DNA of 64,000 nucleotides from an uncultured Prevotellaceae bacterium (GCA_900319385.1 ONOG01000002.1:62001-126000), one strand, 5' to 3'. Counted from the first letter of the stretch, positions 41,729 through 51,475 are shown. Numbers and translations are program-made. The notes: generated from the letters alone by a model not told the origin.

Positions 41729-44224
41729 ATGGCTATGCGGTTAAAAACTATCGTTGCTCTGATTTGTGCTGTGGGTTCCTTGACAGCCGAAGCACAGACG
41801 CTGCGTGGGGAAATCAGTCTGAGTGATCCCTTTATTCTGCCCGACCCTGTGAGCGGAAAGTATTACATGACCGGAACTGGAGGTGGACTGTGGGTGAGTC
41901 CTGACCTCGAAGTATGGACCGGACCGACGTGGCCTGTGCAGACCACCGAGACGAGCTGGATGGGAGGACATCCGCAGGTGTGGGCGTCGGAGATTCACTA
42001 TGTCGATGGCACCTATTATAATATATCCACATTTACGAACGGCAGTGTGAAAATTGACGATGCCGGACATTCGCGGCGTGGAGTCCACATCCTGAGCAGC
42101 AGTTTGCCAGACGGTAAATACACACTCATCGATGGCGGCGACGAAACCTATGCGCCAGCCTCGAAATGTACGCTCGACGGGTCACTCTTCACCGACACCG
42201 ACGGACAGCGCTACCTGCTTTATTGCCACGAATGGATCCAGAACGGCAACGGAACGGTCGAGGCTGTGCCACTGCGCAGCGACATGAAAGGAACATCGGG
42301 CAGTGCGACGGTGCTGTTTCGTGCCAAGGATGCTACGTGGAACACCAGCCCTGTGACCGACGGTCCGTTTGCCTTTCGCACCAAGACGGGGCGACTTTGC
42401 ATTATCTGGACCAGTTGGCACGGCGAACGCTACGTGCAGGGTGTGGCCTACAGCGAAAGCGGAACGATGAAAGGCCCCTGGAAACAGCAAGCACTGCCCA
42501 TCACGCCCGACAACTTCGGACATGGCATGCTGTTCCGTAACTTCGACGGTCAGCTGCTCATGTGCATCCACAGTCACCGTACCATCGATGCCTCCATACA
42601 GAAGTGGGAGCGTCACCCCACGCTCTTTCTGATGGATGATTCCGGCGACCGCCTGCGAACGGTGATGGAATATCGCTATCAGGTCGGGCCTTCGCGTCCG
42701 GCACGTGTGATGGTCGATAATCCCGAATTCGAATACGGCACGCAGGGCTGGACCAGCACGACCGGTGCGACGAACCAAAAGATAGCAAGCAATCAAGGCG
42801 GAGCCATCACCGGCAATTTCTTCGAAAGCTGGGACAAAAACTCCTTCGCCGGCGAAATCTATCAGCAGCTCGAAGTGCCCAACGGCACCTATCAACTGTC
42901 GGCAGCAGCCTTCCGGAGCTACCCCGCCGACGGAGGAAGCAATACGGCGCAGACGGTTGTGCTCTTCGCCAACAATGCGACGACCACCGTCACGGCGACC
43001 ACCCCCGAACGCTTTACCGTCACCACCGTCGTGACCGACGGCCACCTGCGTATCGGTCTGCGGAGCACGAAGAAAAACTATCAGTGGATGGGTATCGACA
43101 ATGTTGAGCTGCGCTACTTTGGTCCCCAGGCCCATTCGGCAGCAGAGCTGGAGGAGGCTCTCACTCAGCGCTTCTATTTCCGAAACCTACGTTCGGGCCG
43201 CTGGCTCAATGCTGGCAATTCGTGGGGCACGCAGGCCGTTTTGTCCGACCATCCCCTCGACTTCCAACTCGTTCCTCTCCCCGACGGACACTTTGCGCTC
43301 GACAGTCGTCTCAGCAATGGAGGAGGGAATCACTATGCCGCCGCCAATGGCTATCTCGACGGAGTGCCTACCGCTTTCAGCATCACCCCTGTGAGCGACC
43401 ATGTGGTCACCCTCTCGACCGACGACGGAAAACACTACTGGGCAGCTTCCGGAACATCCCTCAACACACAACTCACCCGCAACGACGTGCCCACCGCTCA
43501 GTGGGAGATGCTGACGTACGACGACCTGCTCGACTCGTTGGCTCAGGCTACTGCCGAACATCCAGCCGATGCAACTTTCCTCATCAACTGCCCCCAGTTT
43601 GGCCGCAACGACACTCGTGTCGGTACCTGGACCGGTGACTTCGAGGTAGGAGGTGATGTGACCAACCAATGTGCCCAAGGCATCGGACAGACCTTCACCG
43701 TCAGTCAGACCCTCACCGACGTCCCCGAGGGCTACTACGAACTGCATGCCCAGGGTTTCTATCGCGACGGCAAGGCAGCCGATGCCAAGGCTGCCCACCA
43801 GGATGGCACAGAGCAACTGCGAGCTCAGCTCTTCCTTAACGATGAGGACACGCCCCTTCCATCCATCTTCAACCCGCGTCCGACGCAGTCGATCAACTCC
43901 GCCCCCACGTCGCTCAGCACGGTTTCCTCACGTTTCACGTCGGGGCAGTACGCCTGTTCGCTGCAAACCTACGTCAGCGGCGGTCGCCTGACGTTCGGTG
44001 TCCGAAAGACCGATGCCGCCAGCCCTGCCGACGATTGGACCGTGTTCGACAACTTCGAACTCTACTACTATGGGAAGGACCTTCCGACTGGCATCGAGCA
44101 AGTACAAAGTACAAAGTACACAGAACAAAGAGACGATGCCGTGTACGACCTACAGGGGCGCCGCATCCCACAGCTGCAACGTGGACTGAACATCGTTAAC
44201 GGTCATAAAATTCTCATCCGTTAA
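41729..44224 (+). CDS. GH43-like enzyme with carbohydrate-binding modules and CTD
   Basis: An 831-residue secreted protein from the ATG at 41729 (or 41735; signal LKTIVALICAVGSLTAEAQ). The frame is open upstream, but that part is not secreted-type. The GH43 five-blade region has SDPFILPDPVSGKYYMTGT (general base Asp), VWASEIHYVDGTYYN (Glu) and DGSLFTDTDGQRYLLY. From about 340 on there are beta-sandwich binding modules (VDNPEFEYGTQGWTS) and a trefoil-like part (FYFRNLRSGRWLNAGNSWG). The C-terminus DDAVYDLQGRRIPQL then GLNIVNGHKILIR is the type IX secretion-like tag. The linker just before it (EQVQSTKYTEQ) comes from GTACAAA heptamers. First gene of a three-gene operon. Confidence 0.87.
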   Translation: MAMRLKTIVALICAVGSLTAEAQTLRGEISLSDPFILPDPVSGKYYMTGTGGGLWVSPDLEVWTGPTWPVQTTETSWMGGHPQVWASEIHYVDGTYYNISTFTNGSVKIDDAGHSRRGVHILSSSLPDGKYTLIDGGDETYAPASKCTLDGSLFTDTDGQRYLLYCHEWIQNGNGTVEAVPLRSDMKGTSGSATVLFRAKDATWNTSPVTDGPFAFRTKTGRLCIIWTSWHGERYVQGVAYSESGTMKGPWKQQALPITPDNFGHGMLFRNFDGQLLMCIHSHRTIDASIQKWERHPTLFLMDDSGDRLRTVMEYRYQVGPSRPARVMVDNPEFEYGTQGWTSTTGATNQKIASNQGGAITGNFFESWDKNSFAGEIYQQLEVPNGTYQLSAAAFRSYPADGGSNTAQTVVLFANNATTTVTATTPERFTVTTVVTDGHLRIGLRSTKKNYQWMGIDNVELRYFGPQAHSAAELEEALTQRFYFRNLRSGRWLNAGNSWGTQAVLSDHPLDFQLVPLPDGHFALDSRLSNGGGNHYAAANGYLDGVPTAFSITPVSDHVVTLSTDDGKHYWAASGTSLNTQLTRNDVPTAQWEMLTYDDLLDSLAQATAEHPADATFLINCPQFGRNDTRVGTWTGDFEVGGDVTNQCAQGIGQTFTVSQTLTDVPEGYYELHAQGFYRDGKAADAKAAHQDGTEQLRAQLFLNDEDTPLPSIFNPRPTQSINSAPTSLSTVSSRFTSGQYACSLQTYVSGGRLTFGVRKTDAASPADDWTVFDNFELYYYGKDLPTGIEQVQSTKYTEQRDDAVYDLQGRRIPQLQRGLNIVNGHKILIR
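44098..44126 (+). repeat. GTACAAA heptamers at the module-CTD joint of the GH43 gene
   Basis: AGTACAAAGTACAAAGTACA lies exactly between the last beta-sandwich module and the sorting-like C-terminal domain, encoding VQSTKYT. Confidence 0.9.
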
Positions 44225-44235
44225 CCCATTCCAAA

Positions 44236-46674
44236 ATGAAGAAAAGTTTGATTCTACCCTGCCTGCTCATCGCCACACTACAGGCGACAGAGGCACAGAC
44301 TACTTTTACCGAACCTACGCAGCTGTTTCTTATGCACAGCAGCGGCCTGCACATGATGCGGGCATCCGACAACGTCGCCAAACTAGAGGCATCGACTGTC
44401 TCCTCGCCACAACACATCACCTTCGTGCCCGACGGAGCGGGTTACTATTCGCTCAAGGCCGATGGCACAGAGACCTATCTGTCGCTCTCTGGCGACTGGG
44501 ATGCGCGTTTCCTCTCCGACGCTACAGCCGACCAAGCGAAGTTCAGCATCGAGCCTGTCGATGACTACTACGTTCGGTTGCGCTGCAAGGCCAATCAACG
44601 CTATCTCGGTACCGACGACATCGGTGCCGGTGCATGGGTGTTTGCCGACAAAGACGGGCTGTCACCCCTGCACTGGTGGTACTTCAGCGACGATGTCCGC
44701 CGCCAGCCGCCCGTCGATACGCTCTCCTGCCTCGTCGCCCCCTCGCTGGTGCGCCAGGAGTTCGACGGATGGGGCGTCTCGCTGTGCTGGTGGGCCCGAA
44801 TGTGCGGCACCTGGGACGAGAGCAAAGTGAACACGCTCGTCAACTGGCTTGTGAGTTCCACGGGGCTGAACTACAGTATTTTCCGCTACAATATCGGCGG
44901 TGGCGACGACCCTGCCAATGCCCACTGCACGCCTCACCACATGGGGGAGGGAAAAGGGCTGCGGGCCGAGATGGAGGGCTTTAAGGATTCGTCGGCCGAC
45001 GACTACCACTGGGACCGCGACGCAGGCCAGCGCAACATTCTGCTGAAGATACGCGACCGGCGTCCCGATGCCGTATTCGAGGCTTTCAGCAATTCGGCAC
45101 CCTTCTACATGACCTATAGCGGCTGTGTGTCTGGAAACAAGAATGGCGGAAAAGACAACCTGCGCCCCGAATATTACGAAGAGTTCGCACACTATCTTGT
45201 GGACGTATGCCGCCACTACAAAGACGCCTACGGGCTGGAATTCAAGACCCTTGAACCCTTCAACGAGGCCATGACCGACTTCTGGTATGCCGGAGGGTCG
45301 CAAGAAGGCTGCCACTTCGACGTCGCATCCCAGATGAAGTTCCTCCGCACGCTGGCTCCCATCCTCCAGCAGTCGGGGCTCAACACCCTGATTTCTGCCA
45401 GCGACGAGACCCGTGTGGCACAGTCGGTCGATGACCTGCGCCAATATGAACAGCAGGGCGTCCTGCCCCTCGTCAGTCAGTGGAATACCCACACCTACAG
45501 CGTCAGCAACGCCGACCGTGCCCGTCTCGCCTACCTCTGCCATGTCAACCACCTGCCTCTCTGGATGAGCGAGGTCGGAGCCGGCGGAAGCGGGTTGGGC
45601 GGCAACCTGAGTCTGGCGCAGAAACTCATCGACGACATGCGTTATCTCCAGCCCCGCACCTGGATCGACTGGCAGGTGATGGAAGAGTGGAACGACCAGT
45701 GGTGTACCGTGACCGGCAACTTCGCCGACCAGACCATGCAGCGCAACAAGAACTACTACGTGCGTCAGCAGTTCTCACGTTTCATCTCGGCCGGCTACAG
45801 CATCGTCACCTCCCTTGCCGACAACAGTCTGGCAGCCATGAACAGCACAGCCGACACCCTCGTGGTCGTGCTGCTCAACCAGGGCGGAAAAGCCGTGCAG
45901 ACCATCGACCTCCGCCACTTCACCGACCTGCCCCTCCGCTCACGCATACGCTCCTATCGGACTTCCGCCACAGAGGACTGCAAGCGCAACACCGACTTTA
46001 CACTCGATGCCGCCAACAAGCAACTCACCGCCACCTTGCCTGCACAAAGTGTCACCACCTTTGTCATCCCCCAGAAAACCCTGACTGGCGACGACGAACC
46101 GCTGCGCACCGGTGCCGAATACCTCATTGTGCCTCGCCATGCCACCAGCCGCGCAGTGACGGCCACGGCCGACGGACACATCACCCTCCAAGACATCAAT
46201 GGCTGTGAGGACCAGCGCTGGACTCTCCTGACCGAAGGAACGGCCTATCGACTGCAATGCGCCGACGGGCGTCTGCTCACAGCCCACCGTGCCACGTCCA
46301 GCACATCGCTCACCGCCCAGACGGCATCGGCGGCCGAACAGACCTTCACCGTGCAAATCGTCGATTTCCCCTATCTCAAAGTGTCACCCACGTCCGACCC
46401 CACCTATGCGCTCGACCTTGTGCGCGAGGAGACTGCAGCCGGCACGGCCGTCGGACTGTGGCAGTACGACAACACCGACGCACCGACCCACCGCCAGTGG
46501 ATGCTTGTGCCGCTCACGCCGCTCGACGAAACCGCCACCGACATCGTGGAAGTGAAAAGTGAAAACCAAACCGTGAACTACGACGCTGCCATCTACGACC
46601 TGCAGGGCCGCCGTCTGCCACACCTGCAACGCGGACTGAACATCGTCGGTGGGCGCAAGGTGCTGGTGAAATGA
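44236..46674 (+). CDS. GH30 family enzyme (endo-beta-1,6-galactanase-like) with CTD
   Basis: An 812-residue secreted enzyme. Signal peptide, then a beta-trefoil-like domain (about 22-150), the GH30 barrel from about 165 (EFDGWGVSLCWWARM), general acid/base Glu344 in TLEPFNEA and nucleophile Glu446 in LWMSEVGAGG. The pattern SNSAPFYMTYSGCVSG and GGSQEGCHFD agrees with the fungal and bacterial endo-beta-1,6-galactanases (GH30_5-like) more than with xylanases. A ricin-like trefoil (about 620-770) and a sorting-like end (AIYDLQGRRLPHL, GLNIVGGRKVLVK) follow; the joint (VEVKSENQT) derives from a GTGAAAA-type repeat. It lies 11 bases after the GH43 gene. Confidence 0.88.
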   Translation: MKKSLILPCLLIATLQATEAQTTFTEPTQLFLMHSSGLHMMRASDNVAKLEASTVSSPQHITFVPDGAGYYSLKADGTETYLSLSGDWDARFLSDATADQAKFSIEPVDDYYVRLRCKANQRYLGTDDIGAGAWVFADKDGLSPLHWWYFSDDVRRQPPVDTLSCLVAPSLVRQEFDGWGVSLCWWARMCGTWDESKVNTLVNWLVSSTGLNYSIFRYNIGGGDDPANAHCTPHHMGEGKGLRAEMEGFKDSSADDYHWDRDAGQRNILLKIRDRRPDAVFEAFSNSAPFYMTYSGCVSGNKNGGKDNLRPEYYEEFAHYLVDVCRHYKDAYGLEFKTLEPFNEAMTDFWYAGGSQEGCHFDVASQMKFLRTLAPILQQSGLNTLISASDETRVAQSVDDLRQYEQQGVLPLVSQWNTHTYSVSNADRARLAYLCHVNHLPLWMSEVGAGGSGLGGNLSLAQKLIDDMRYLQPRTWIDWQVMEEWNDQWCTVTGNFADQTMQRNKNYYVRQQFSRFISAGYSIVTSLADNSLAAMNSTADTLVVVLLNQGGKAVQTIDLRHFTDLPLRSRIRSYRTSATEDCKRNTDFTLDAANKQLTATLPAQSVTTFVIPQKTLTGDDEPLRTGAEYLIVPRHATSRAVTATADGHITLQDINGCEDQRWTLLTEGTAYRLQCADGRLLTAHRATSSTSLTAQTASAAEQTFTVQIVDFPYLKVSPTSDPTYALDLVREETAAGTAVGLWQYDNTDAPTHRQWMLVPLTPLDETATDIVEVKSENQTVNYDAAIYDLQGRRLPHLQRGLNIVGGRKVLVK

Positions 46675-46706
46675 CATACCAGATTAACATCAAATAGTAC
46701 CTTACC

Positions 46707-49310
46707 ATGAAACTACGTCTTTACTGGCTGGCTTGGGCTGCGGTGGCGGTCCTCTCGGCCTCGGCACAGCAACTGCCGTATCAGAATCCGAACCTCAGTG
46801 CCAAGGAACGTGCTGCCGACCTCTGCAGCCGCCTGACGCTGGAGGAGAAATCGCTGCTCATGCTCGACGAGAGTCCTGCCATTCCACGCCTGGGCATCAA
46901 GAAGTTCTACTGGTGGAGCGAGGCCCTGCACGGTGCTGCCAACCAGGGCAACGTGACCGTGTTTCCCGAACCGGTTGGCATGGCATCGTCCTTCAATCCG
47001 TCGCTCGTCGAACAGGTGTTCGACATCGCCAGCACCGAACAGCGCGCGCAATACAACAAACGTATGCTCAGCGGGGGGGAGGATGAGAAATTCCATAGTC
47101 TCTCGGTATGGACGCCGAACGTCAACATCTTCCGCGACCCTCGATGGGGACGTGGACAGGAGACCTACGGCGAAGACCCCTACCTGACCAGCGTGATGGG
47201 TACGGCTGTGGTGCGTGGCCTGCAAGGACCGGAAACGGCGAAATATCGGAAACTCTGGGCTTGTGCCAAGCACTATGCCGTGCACAGTGGACCGGAATAT
47301 ACGCGCCATACGGCAAACCTGACCGACGTGACGCCTCGCGACCTCTACGAAACCTACCTTCCTGCCTTCAAGGCATTGGTGCAGGAGGCAAAGGTGCGCG
47401 AGGTGATGTGTGCCTACCAGCGCTTGGACGATGAGCCTTGTTGCGGTAACTCTCGTCTGCTTCAGCAGATACTGCGCGACGAATGGGGCTTCCAGTATCT
47501 CGTCGTCAGCGACTGCGGTGCTGTGAGCGACTTCTGGCAGAACCACAAGACGTCGTCCGATGCAGTCCATGCTGCAGCCCGAGGCACTTTGGCCGGCACC
47601 GATGTAGAGTGTGGCTGGGGCTATGTCTATAAAAGCATTCCCGAGGCTGTGCGACGCGGCTTCATCACTGAGGCAGAGGTGGACAAGCACGTGATGCGTG
47701 TGCTCGAGGGACGTTTCGACCTCGGCGAGATGGACGACCCGTCGCTGGTCGAGTGGTCACGGATTCCTGCTACGGAACTCTCTTCGAAGGAACATGCGAA
47801 GAAGTCGCTCGAGATGGCACGACAGACCATTGTACTTCTGCAAAATCGTGGGCAGGTGCTGCCGCTGAAGCAGGGCACGCGCATCGCCGTCGTCGGTCCC
47901 AACGCCGACAATGTGCCCATGATGTGGGGCAACTACAACGGTACGCCTAACCACACGGTGAGCATCCTCGACGGCATCCGAGCCAAGCAGAAGAAAGCCT
48001 TCTACATGCCAGGCTGCGACTTGACGGACGATAAGGTGCTCGATTGTCTGATGGGCACGATGTGTAAGTCGGATGGGCGTCGCGGACTGCGCGGTTCGTT
48101 CTGGAACAATACCAAGATGGAGGGCACACCCGTCACTACACAAACCTACACCACGCCGATGGCTGTCACGACGGCTGGCATGCACAACTTTGCGCCTAAC
48201 GTCAACCTGACAGATTTCTCAGCCCGTTACGAAACGGATTTCACACCGGTCGAGGCTGGCGAATATGTGGTCAATGTCGCTGGTACAGGCCATTTCGAAG
48301 TCTATGTGGATGGTGAGCGGAAACAGATACAGCATACATGGCGCAACGCAAAGACACGCACCGTTATCAATGCCACCGCAGGCAAGACCTATCACATCGA
48401 GGTGCGCTTCCAGTTTGTGCCCACTTGGGGAGCCGACCTGAGCATCAATGTGGCCCGCGAACACCCCATCGACTACGAGGCGGCTGTGACTCAGCTCCGT
48501 GGTTACGACACCGTGGTATTTGTGGGTGGCATCTCGCCGAGCCTCGAAGGAGAGGAAATGCCGGTCAACATAGAAGGTTTCCGTGGTGGCGACCGCACCA
48601 GCATCGAGTTGCCGCGGGTGCAGCGTGACTTCCTCAAGGCACTGAAAGCCGCGGGCAAGACGGTCGTCTTCGTCTGCTGCTCGGGCTCGGCCATTGCCCT
48701 GGAACCCGAGACACAGTCGTGCGATGCCATCGTGCAGGCTTGGTATGCAGGGCAGGAGGGTGGTACGGCTGTGGCCGACGTGCTCTTCGGCGATGTCAAC
48801 CCCTCGGGCAAACTGCCCGTCACCTTCTATCGCAGCGACAGCCAGCTGCCTGACTACGAGGACTACTCGATGAAGGGACGTACCTACCGCTACTTCTCCG
48901 ACCCGCTGTTTGCGTTCGGCTACGGAATGAGCTACACGCAGTTTCAGCTGGGCGAAGCCACACTGTCTGCCACGACGCTCGACACCGATGATGAAACCAA
49001 TCCCCACACACTGACACTCACCGTCCCCGTCACCAATACAGGTCGCCGTGACGGCACAGAAGTGGTGCAAGTCTATGTGCGCCGCACCGACGACACCGAC
49101 GGTCCGTTGCGTTCGCTTCGCGCCTTCCAACGTATCGACGTGCCGAAAGGAAAGACGGTCAATGCCTCGCTGACACTCGACGAAAAGACTTTCGAACTTT
49201 TCGATTCCGAAACCAACACCATGCACGCCAAGGCTGGCCAATACGAACTCTACTACGGCACAAGTTCTCGTCCGGAAGACCTGAAAGTGCTGACTGTCAC
49301 TGTGGAATAG
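46707..49310 (+). CDS. GH3 beta-glycosidase with inserted PA14 domain (xylosidase-like)
   Basis: An 867-residue secreted enzyme. Signal AVAVLSASAQ, barrel motifs YWWSEALHGAANQG, NIFRDPRWGRGQETYGEDP and AKHYAVHSGPEYTR, and the nucleophile Asp269 in LVVSDCGAVSD. Residues about 455-590 (LRGSFWNNTKMEGTPV ... GTGHFEVYVDGERK) form a PA14 domain inserted in the second domain, as in several Prevotella and Bacteroides beta-xylosidases; PA14 limits access to the active site. A fibronectin-III-like domain closes the protein. There is no CTD. It lies 32 bases after the GH30 gene and completes the operon. Confidence 0.93.
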   Translation: MKLRLYWLAWAAVAVLSASAQQLPYQNPNLSAKERAADLCSRLTLEEKSLLMLDESPAIPRLGIKKFYWWSEALHGAANQGNVTVFPEPVGMASSFNPSLVEQVFDIASTEQRAQYNKRMLSGGEDEKFHSLSVWTPNVNIFRDPRWGRGQETYGEDPYLTSVMGTAVVRGLQGPETAKYRKLWACAKHYAVHSGPEYTRHTANLTDVTPRDLYETYLPAFKALVQEAKVREVMCAYQRLDDEPCCGNSRLLQQILRDEWGFQYLVVSDCGAVSDFWQNHKTSSDAVHAAARGTLAGTDVECGWGYVYKSIPEAVRRGFITEAEVDKHVMRVLEGRFDLGEMDDPSLVEWSRIPATELSSKEHAKKSLEMARQTIVLLQNRGQVLPLKQGTRIAVVGPNADNVPMMWGNYNGTPNHTVSILDGIRAKQKKAFYMPGCDLTDDKVLDCLMGTMCKSDGRRGLRGSFWNNTKMEGTPVTTQTYTTPMAVTTAGMHNFAPNVNLTDFSARYETDFTPVEAGEYVVNVAGTGHFEVYVDGERKQIQHTWRNAKTRTVINATAGKTYHIEVRFQFVPTWGADLSINVAREHPIDYEAAVTQLRGYDTVVFVGGISPSLEGEEMPVNIEGFRGGDRTSIELPRVQRDFLKALKAAGKTVVFVCCSGSAIALEPETQSCDAIVQAWYAGQEGGTAVADVLFGDVNPSGKLPVTFYRSDSQLPDYEDYSMKGRTYRYFSDPLFAFGYGMSYTQFQLGEATLSATTLDTDDETNPHTLTLTVPVTNTGRRDGTEVVQVYVRRTDDTDGPLRSLRAFQRIDVPKGKTVNASLTLDEKTFELFDSETNTMHAKAGQYELYYGTSSRPEDLKVLTVTVE

Positions 49311-49431
49311 GCTACCCAACCAGACTCACTCCCGATCCAGCCTTCGGCACTCCTTTGGGGAGGTAAACCTCCCGTCGTCGCAAGCAGTGCTCCGATTCCG
49401 CACTGCCCCTGTGAGGGTGGAGAGTGGTTAC

Positions 49432-49470
49432 AAAAATCCCCTGCAAGCATCATGTTTGCAGGGGATTTTA
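49432..49470. terminator. Bidirectional terminator between GH3 and rubredoxin genes
   Basis: AAAATCCCCTGCAA and TTGCAGGGGATTTT form a strong stem with A/T-rich ends between convergent genes. Confidence 0.92.
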
Positions 49471-49491
49471 TTCAGAGTTTTAGTGTTTTCT

Positions 49492-49650
49492 TTAGGCTTC
49501 GCTAAACTGATCCTTGCCGACGCCGCACAGCGGGCACTCGAAATCGTCGGGCAGGTCCTCGAAAGCCGTACCAGGGGCGATGCCAGCCTCGGGCACACCT
49601 ACTTCGGGGTCGTACTCCCAGCCGCATACGTCGCATACATACTTTGCCAT
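49492..49650 (-). CDS. Rubredoxin
   Basis: A 52-residue iron protein from the ATG at 49650. It begins [18 protein letters not shown] and ends [18 protein letters not shown]: two CxxC knuckles hold one iron atom. It passes electrons to rubrerythrin-type peroxidases and oxygen-detoxifying enzymes in anaerobes; a rubrerythrin gene lies 9 kb away. It has its own promoter at 49704-49735. The frame is open further upstream, but the promoter lies there. Confidence 0.96.
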   Translation of the reverse strand: MAKYVCDVCGWEYDPEVGVPEAGIAPGTAFEDLPDDFECPLCGVGKDQFSEA

Positions 49651-49703
49651 AGTCTGTTTCGTTTTGTTAGGGGTTAATAATCGTTTCTTATCTCTTGAGA
49701 CTG

Positions 49704-49735
49704 CAAAGATAAGGCATTTTTTCTGTTTCTGCAAA
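49704..49735 (-). promoter_or_regulatory. Bacteroidota promoter of the rubredoxin gene
   Basis: Minus strand: TTTG (49732-49735), 20-base spacer, TATCTTTG (49704-49711). Confidence 0.82.
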
Positions 49736-49833
49736 AACTCTGCCGAAAAAACAATGGGATTGTTTTTCGGGAAAATATGCAGGCCGTTTCACCGAAAACA
49801 CCTATCTTTGCGCTACAAAACATTTCTCCGTAC

Positions 49834-50607
49834 ATGGAACAACTGACAATCACCAGCACGCAGAACCCACGCATCAAACAGCTCGTCGCCCTGCAACAGA
49901 AGTCCAGCGAGCGACGTCGCACGGGGCTCTTTGTGGTCGAGGGACAGCGCGAACTCCAACACTGCATCCAGGCCGGCTATCAAGTCGAGGATATTTATTA
50001 CTGTCCAGACCTCAGCTCTCCACCAAGCGAAGGGAGAGCCACGCCTGTCTCGCGCCAGGTTTATGAAAAAATTGCCTATCGCGACTCCACCGAAGGCATC
50101 GTGGCTACAGTACGGGAGCGTCATACATCGCTCAGCGAACTGCGACTGCCAGACAACCCCCTCGTCATGGTGCTCGAACGGGTGGAGAAACCCGGAAACC
50201 TCGGTGCAGTGCTCCGTTCGGCCGATGCAGCCCGAGCCGATGTCGTCATCGTCTGCGACCCCCTCACCGACCTCTACAACCCCAACCTCATCCGTGCCTC
50301 CATCGGAGCCGTCTTCACCGTACCCACCGTCTGCTGCTCCAGCGACGAGTGCATCCGTTTTCTCAAGCAGCACGGCATCCGCATCCTCACCGCACAGCTG
50401 CAAGACTCCCACCTCTACTACGACACCGACATGCGCAGCGCTACCGCCATCGTCATGGGCACCGAATCGACAGGACTCACCGACCAATGGCGAGAGGCTG
50501 CCGACGCCCATATCCGCATCCCCATGCTCGGACGTCTCGACTCGCTCAACGTCAGCGTCTCCGCCGCCATCCTCCTGTTCGAAGCCGTGCGGCAACGACA
50601 AAATTAG
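49834..50607 (+). CDS. TrmH/SpoU family RNA 2'-O-methyltransferase
   Basis: A 257-residue trefoil-knot methyltransferase acting on rRNA or tRNA. The start at 49834 is chosen because TATCTTTG (49803-49810) lies just ahead. Substrate-binding domain: NPRIKQLVALQQKSSERRRT then FVVEGQREL. Catalytic SPOUT domain: VLERVEKPGNLGAVLRSADA, IRASIGAVFTVP and MGTESTGLTDQWREAAD, IPMLGRLDSLNVSVSAAI. The target base cannot be told from sequence; it resembles RlmB-like proteins. Confidence 0.9.
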   Translation: MEQLTITSTQNPRIKQLVALQQKSSERRRTGLFVVEGQRELQHCIQAGYQVEDIYYCPDLSSPPSEGRATPVSRQVYEKIAYRDSTEGIVATVRERHTSLSELRLPDNPLVMVLERVEKPGNLGAVLRSADAARADVVIVCDPLTDLYNPNLIRASIGAVFTVPTVCCSSDECIRFLKQHGIRILTAQLQDSHLYYDTDMRSATAIVMGTESTGLTDQWREAADAHIRIPMLGRLDSLNVSVSAAILLFEAVRQRQN

Positions 50608-50624
50608 AACCTGAAGCGCTCAAC

Positions 50625-50715
50625 TTTTCGTTTTTCACTTTCTAATTTTTCACTTTTCACTTTTCACTCTTCACTCTTCACTCTTTCGTTTTTCACTTTT
50701 CACTTTTCACTTTTC
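50625..50715 (+). repeat. TTTTCAC heptamer tract up to the start codon of the SDR gene
   Basis: About ten copies of TTTTCAC and the variant TCTTCAC fill the whole gap between two genes and end in TTTTCATG, so the last unit supplies the first base pairs of the start codon context. Confidence 0.92.
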
Positions 50716-51459
50716 ATGTCTCGCGCCATCATCATCGGAGCCACCTCTGGCATCGGACTCGAAGTAGCCCGTGTGCTCACCCAGCAAGGCTGGCAGGTCG
50801 GCATTGCCGGCCGCCGTCAGGAACGTCTGCAGGAAATCCAGCGGACAGACCTCAATGTCGTCGCCACCCAGCAACTCGACGTCACACGTCCCGACGCCCC
50901 CGACCGTCTGCTCCAACTCATCGGAAAGATGGGCGGCACGGTGGACCTCATCCTCCACAGTTCGGGCATCGGCTATCAGAACGTCAACCTCGACATGGAG
51001 CGTGAACTGGCAACGGTCGAGACCAACGCCCTGGGGATGACCCGCATCGTCGGCACAGCCTTCAACTACCTGGCGGAGCGTCCTGACCACGAAGCCCACC
51101 TTGCCGTCATCAGCAGCATTGCCGGCACCCGCGGACTCGGTGCCGCCCCTGCCTATTCTTCCACCAAGCGCTTCGTCAGCCACTACATCGAGTGCCTGCA
51201 GCAGCTCTGCACCATCCGTCGCCTGCGCCACATCCACCTGCACGACATCCGTCCAGGCTTCGTCCGCACCGCCCTCCTCGCCGACGGTCACCGTTATCCA
51301 CTCCAGCTCGATCCCCACCGTGTGGCCGAAGACATCGTCCGCAACATCCTCCGCGGCCGCACCGTCATCACCCTCGACTGGCGCTACCGCCTGCTCACCG
51401 CCCTCTGGCGCCTTGTCCCCCGCTGGCTGTGGGTAAGGATGCGGGTGGTGAGCCGTTGA
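50716..51459 (+). CDS. Short-chain dehydrogenase/reductase
   Basis: A 247-residue SDR. Cofactor motif GATSGIGLEVARVL at residues 8-21, NADPH preference suggested by the Arg pair in AGRRQER, active-site Ser in VISSIAGTRG and Tyr-Lys in AYSSTKRF. The substrate is unknown. The start codon directly follows a heptamer repeat tract, so no normal ribosome-binding site is present. Confidence 0.9.
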   Translation: MSRAIIIGATSGIGLEVARVLTQQGWQVGIAGRRQERLQEIQRTDLNVVATQQLDVTRPDAPDRLLQLIGKMGGTVDLILHSSGIGYQNVNLDMERELATVETNALGMTRIVGTAFNYLAERPDHEAHLAVISSIAGTRGLGAAPAYSSTKRFVSHYIECLQQLCTIRRLRHIHLHDIRPGFVRTALLADGHRYPLQLDPHRVAEDIVRNILRGRTVITLDWRYRLLTALWRLVPRWLWVRMRVVSR

Positions 51460-51475
51460 GTTTTGTAGAGGTAAA

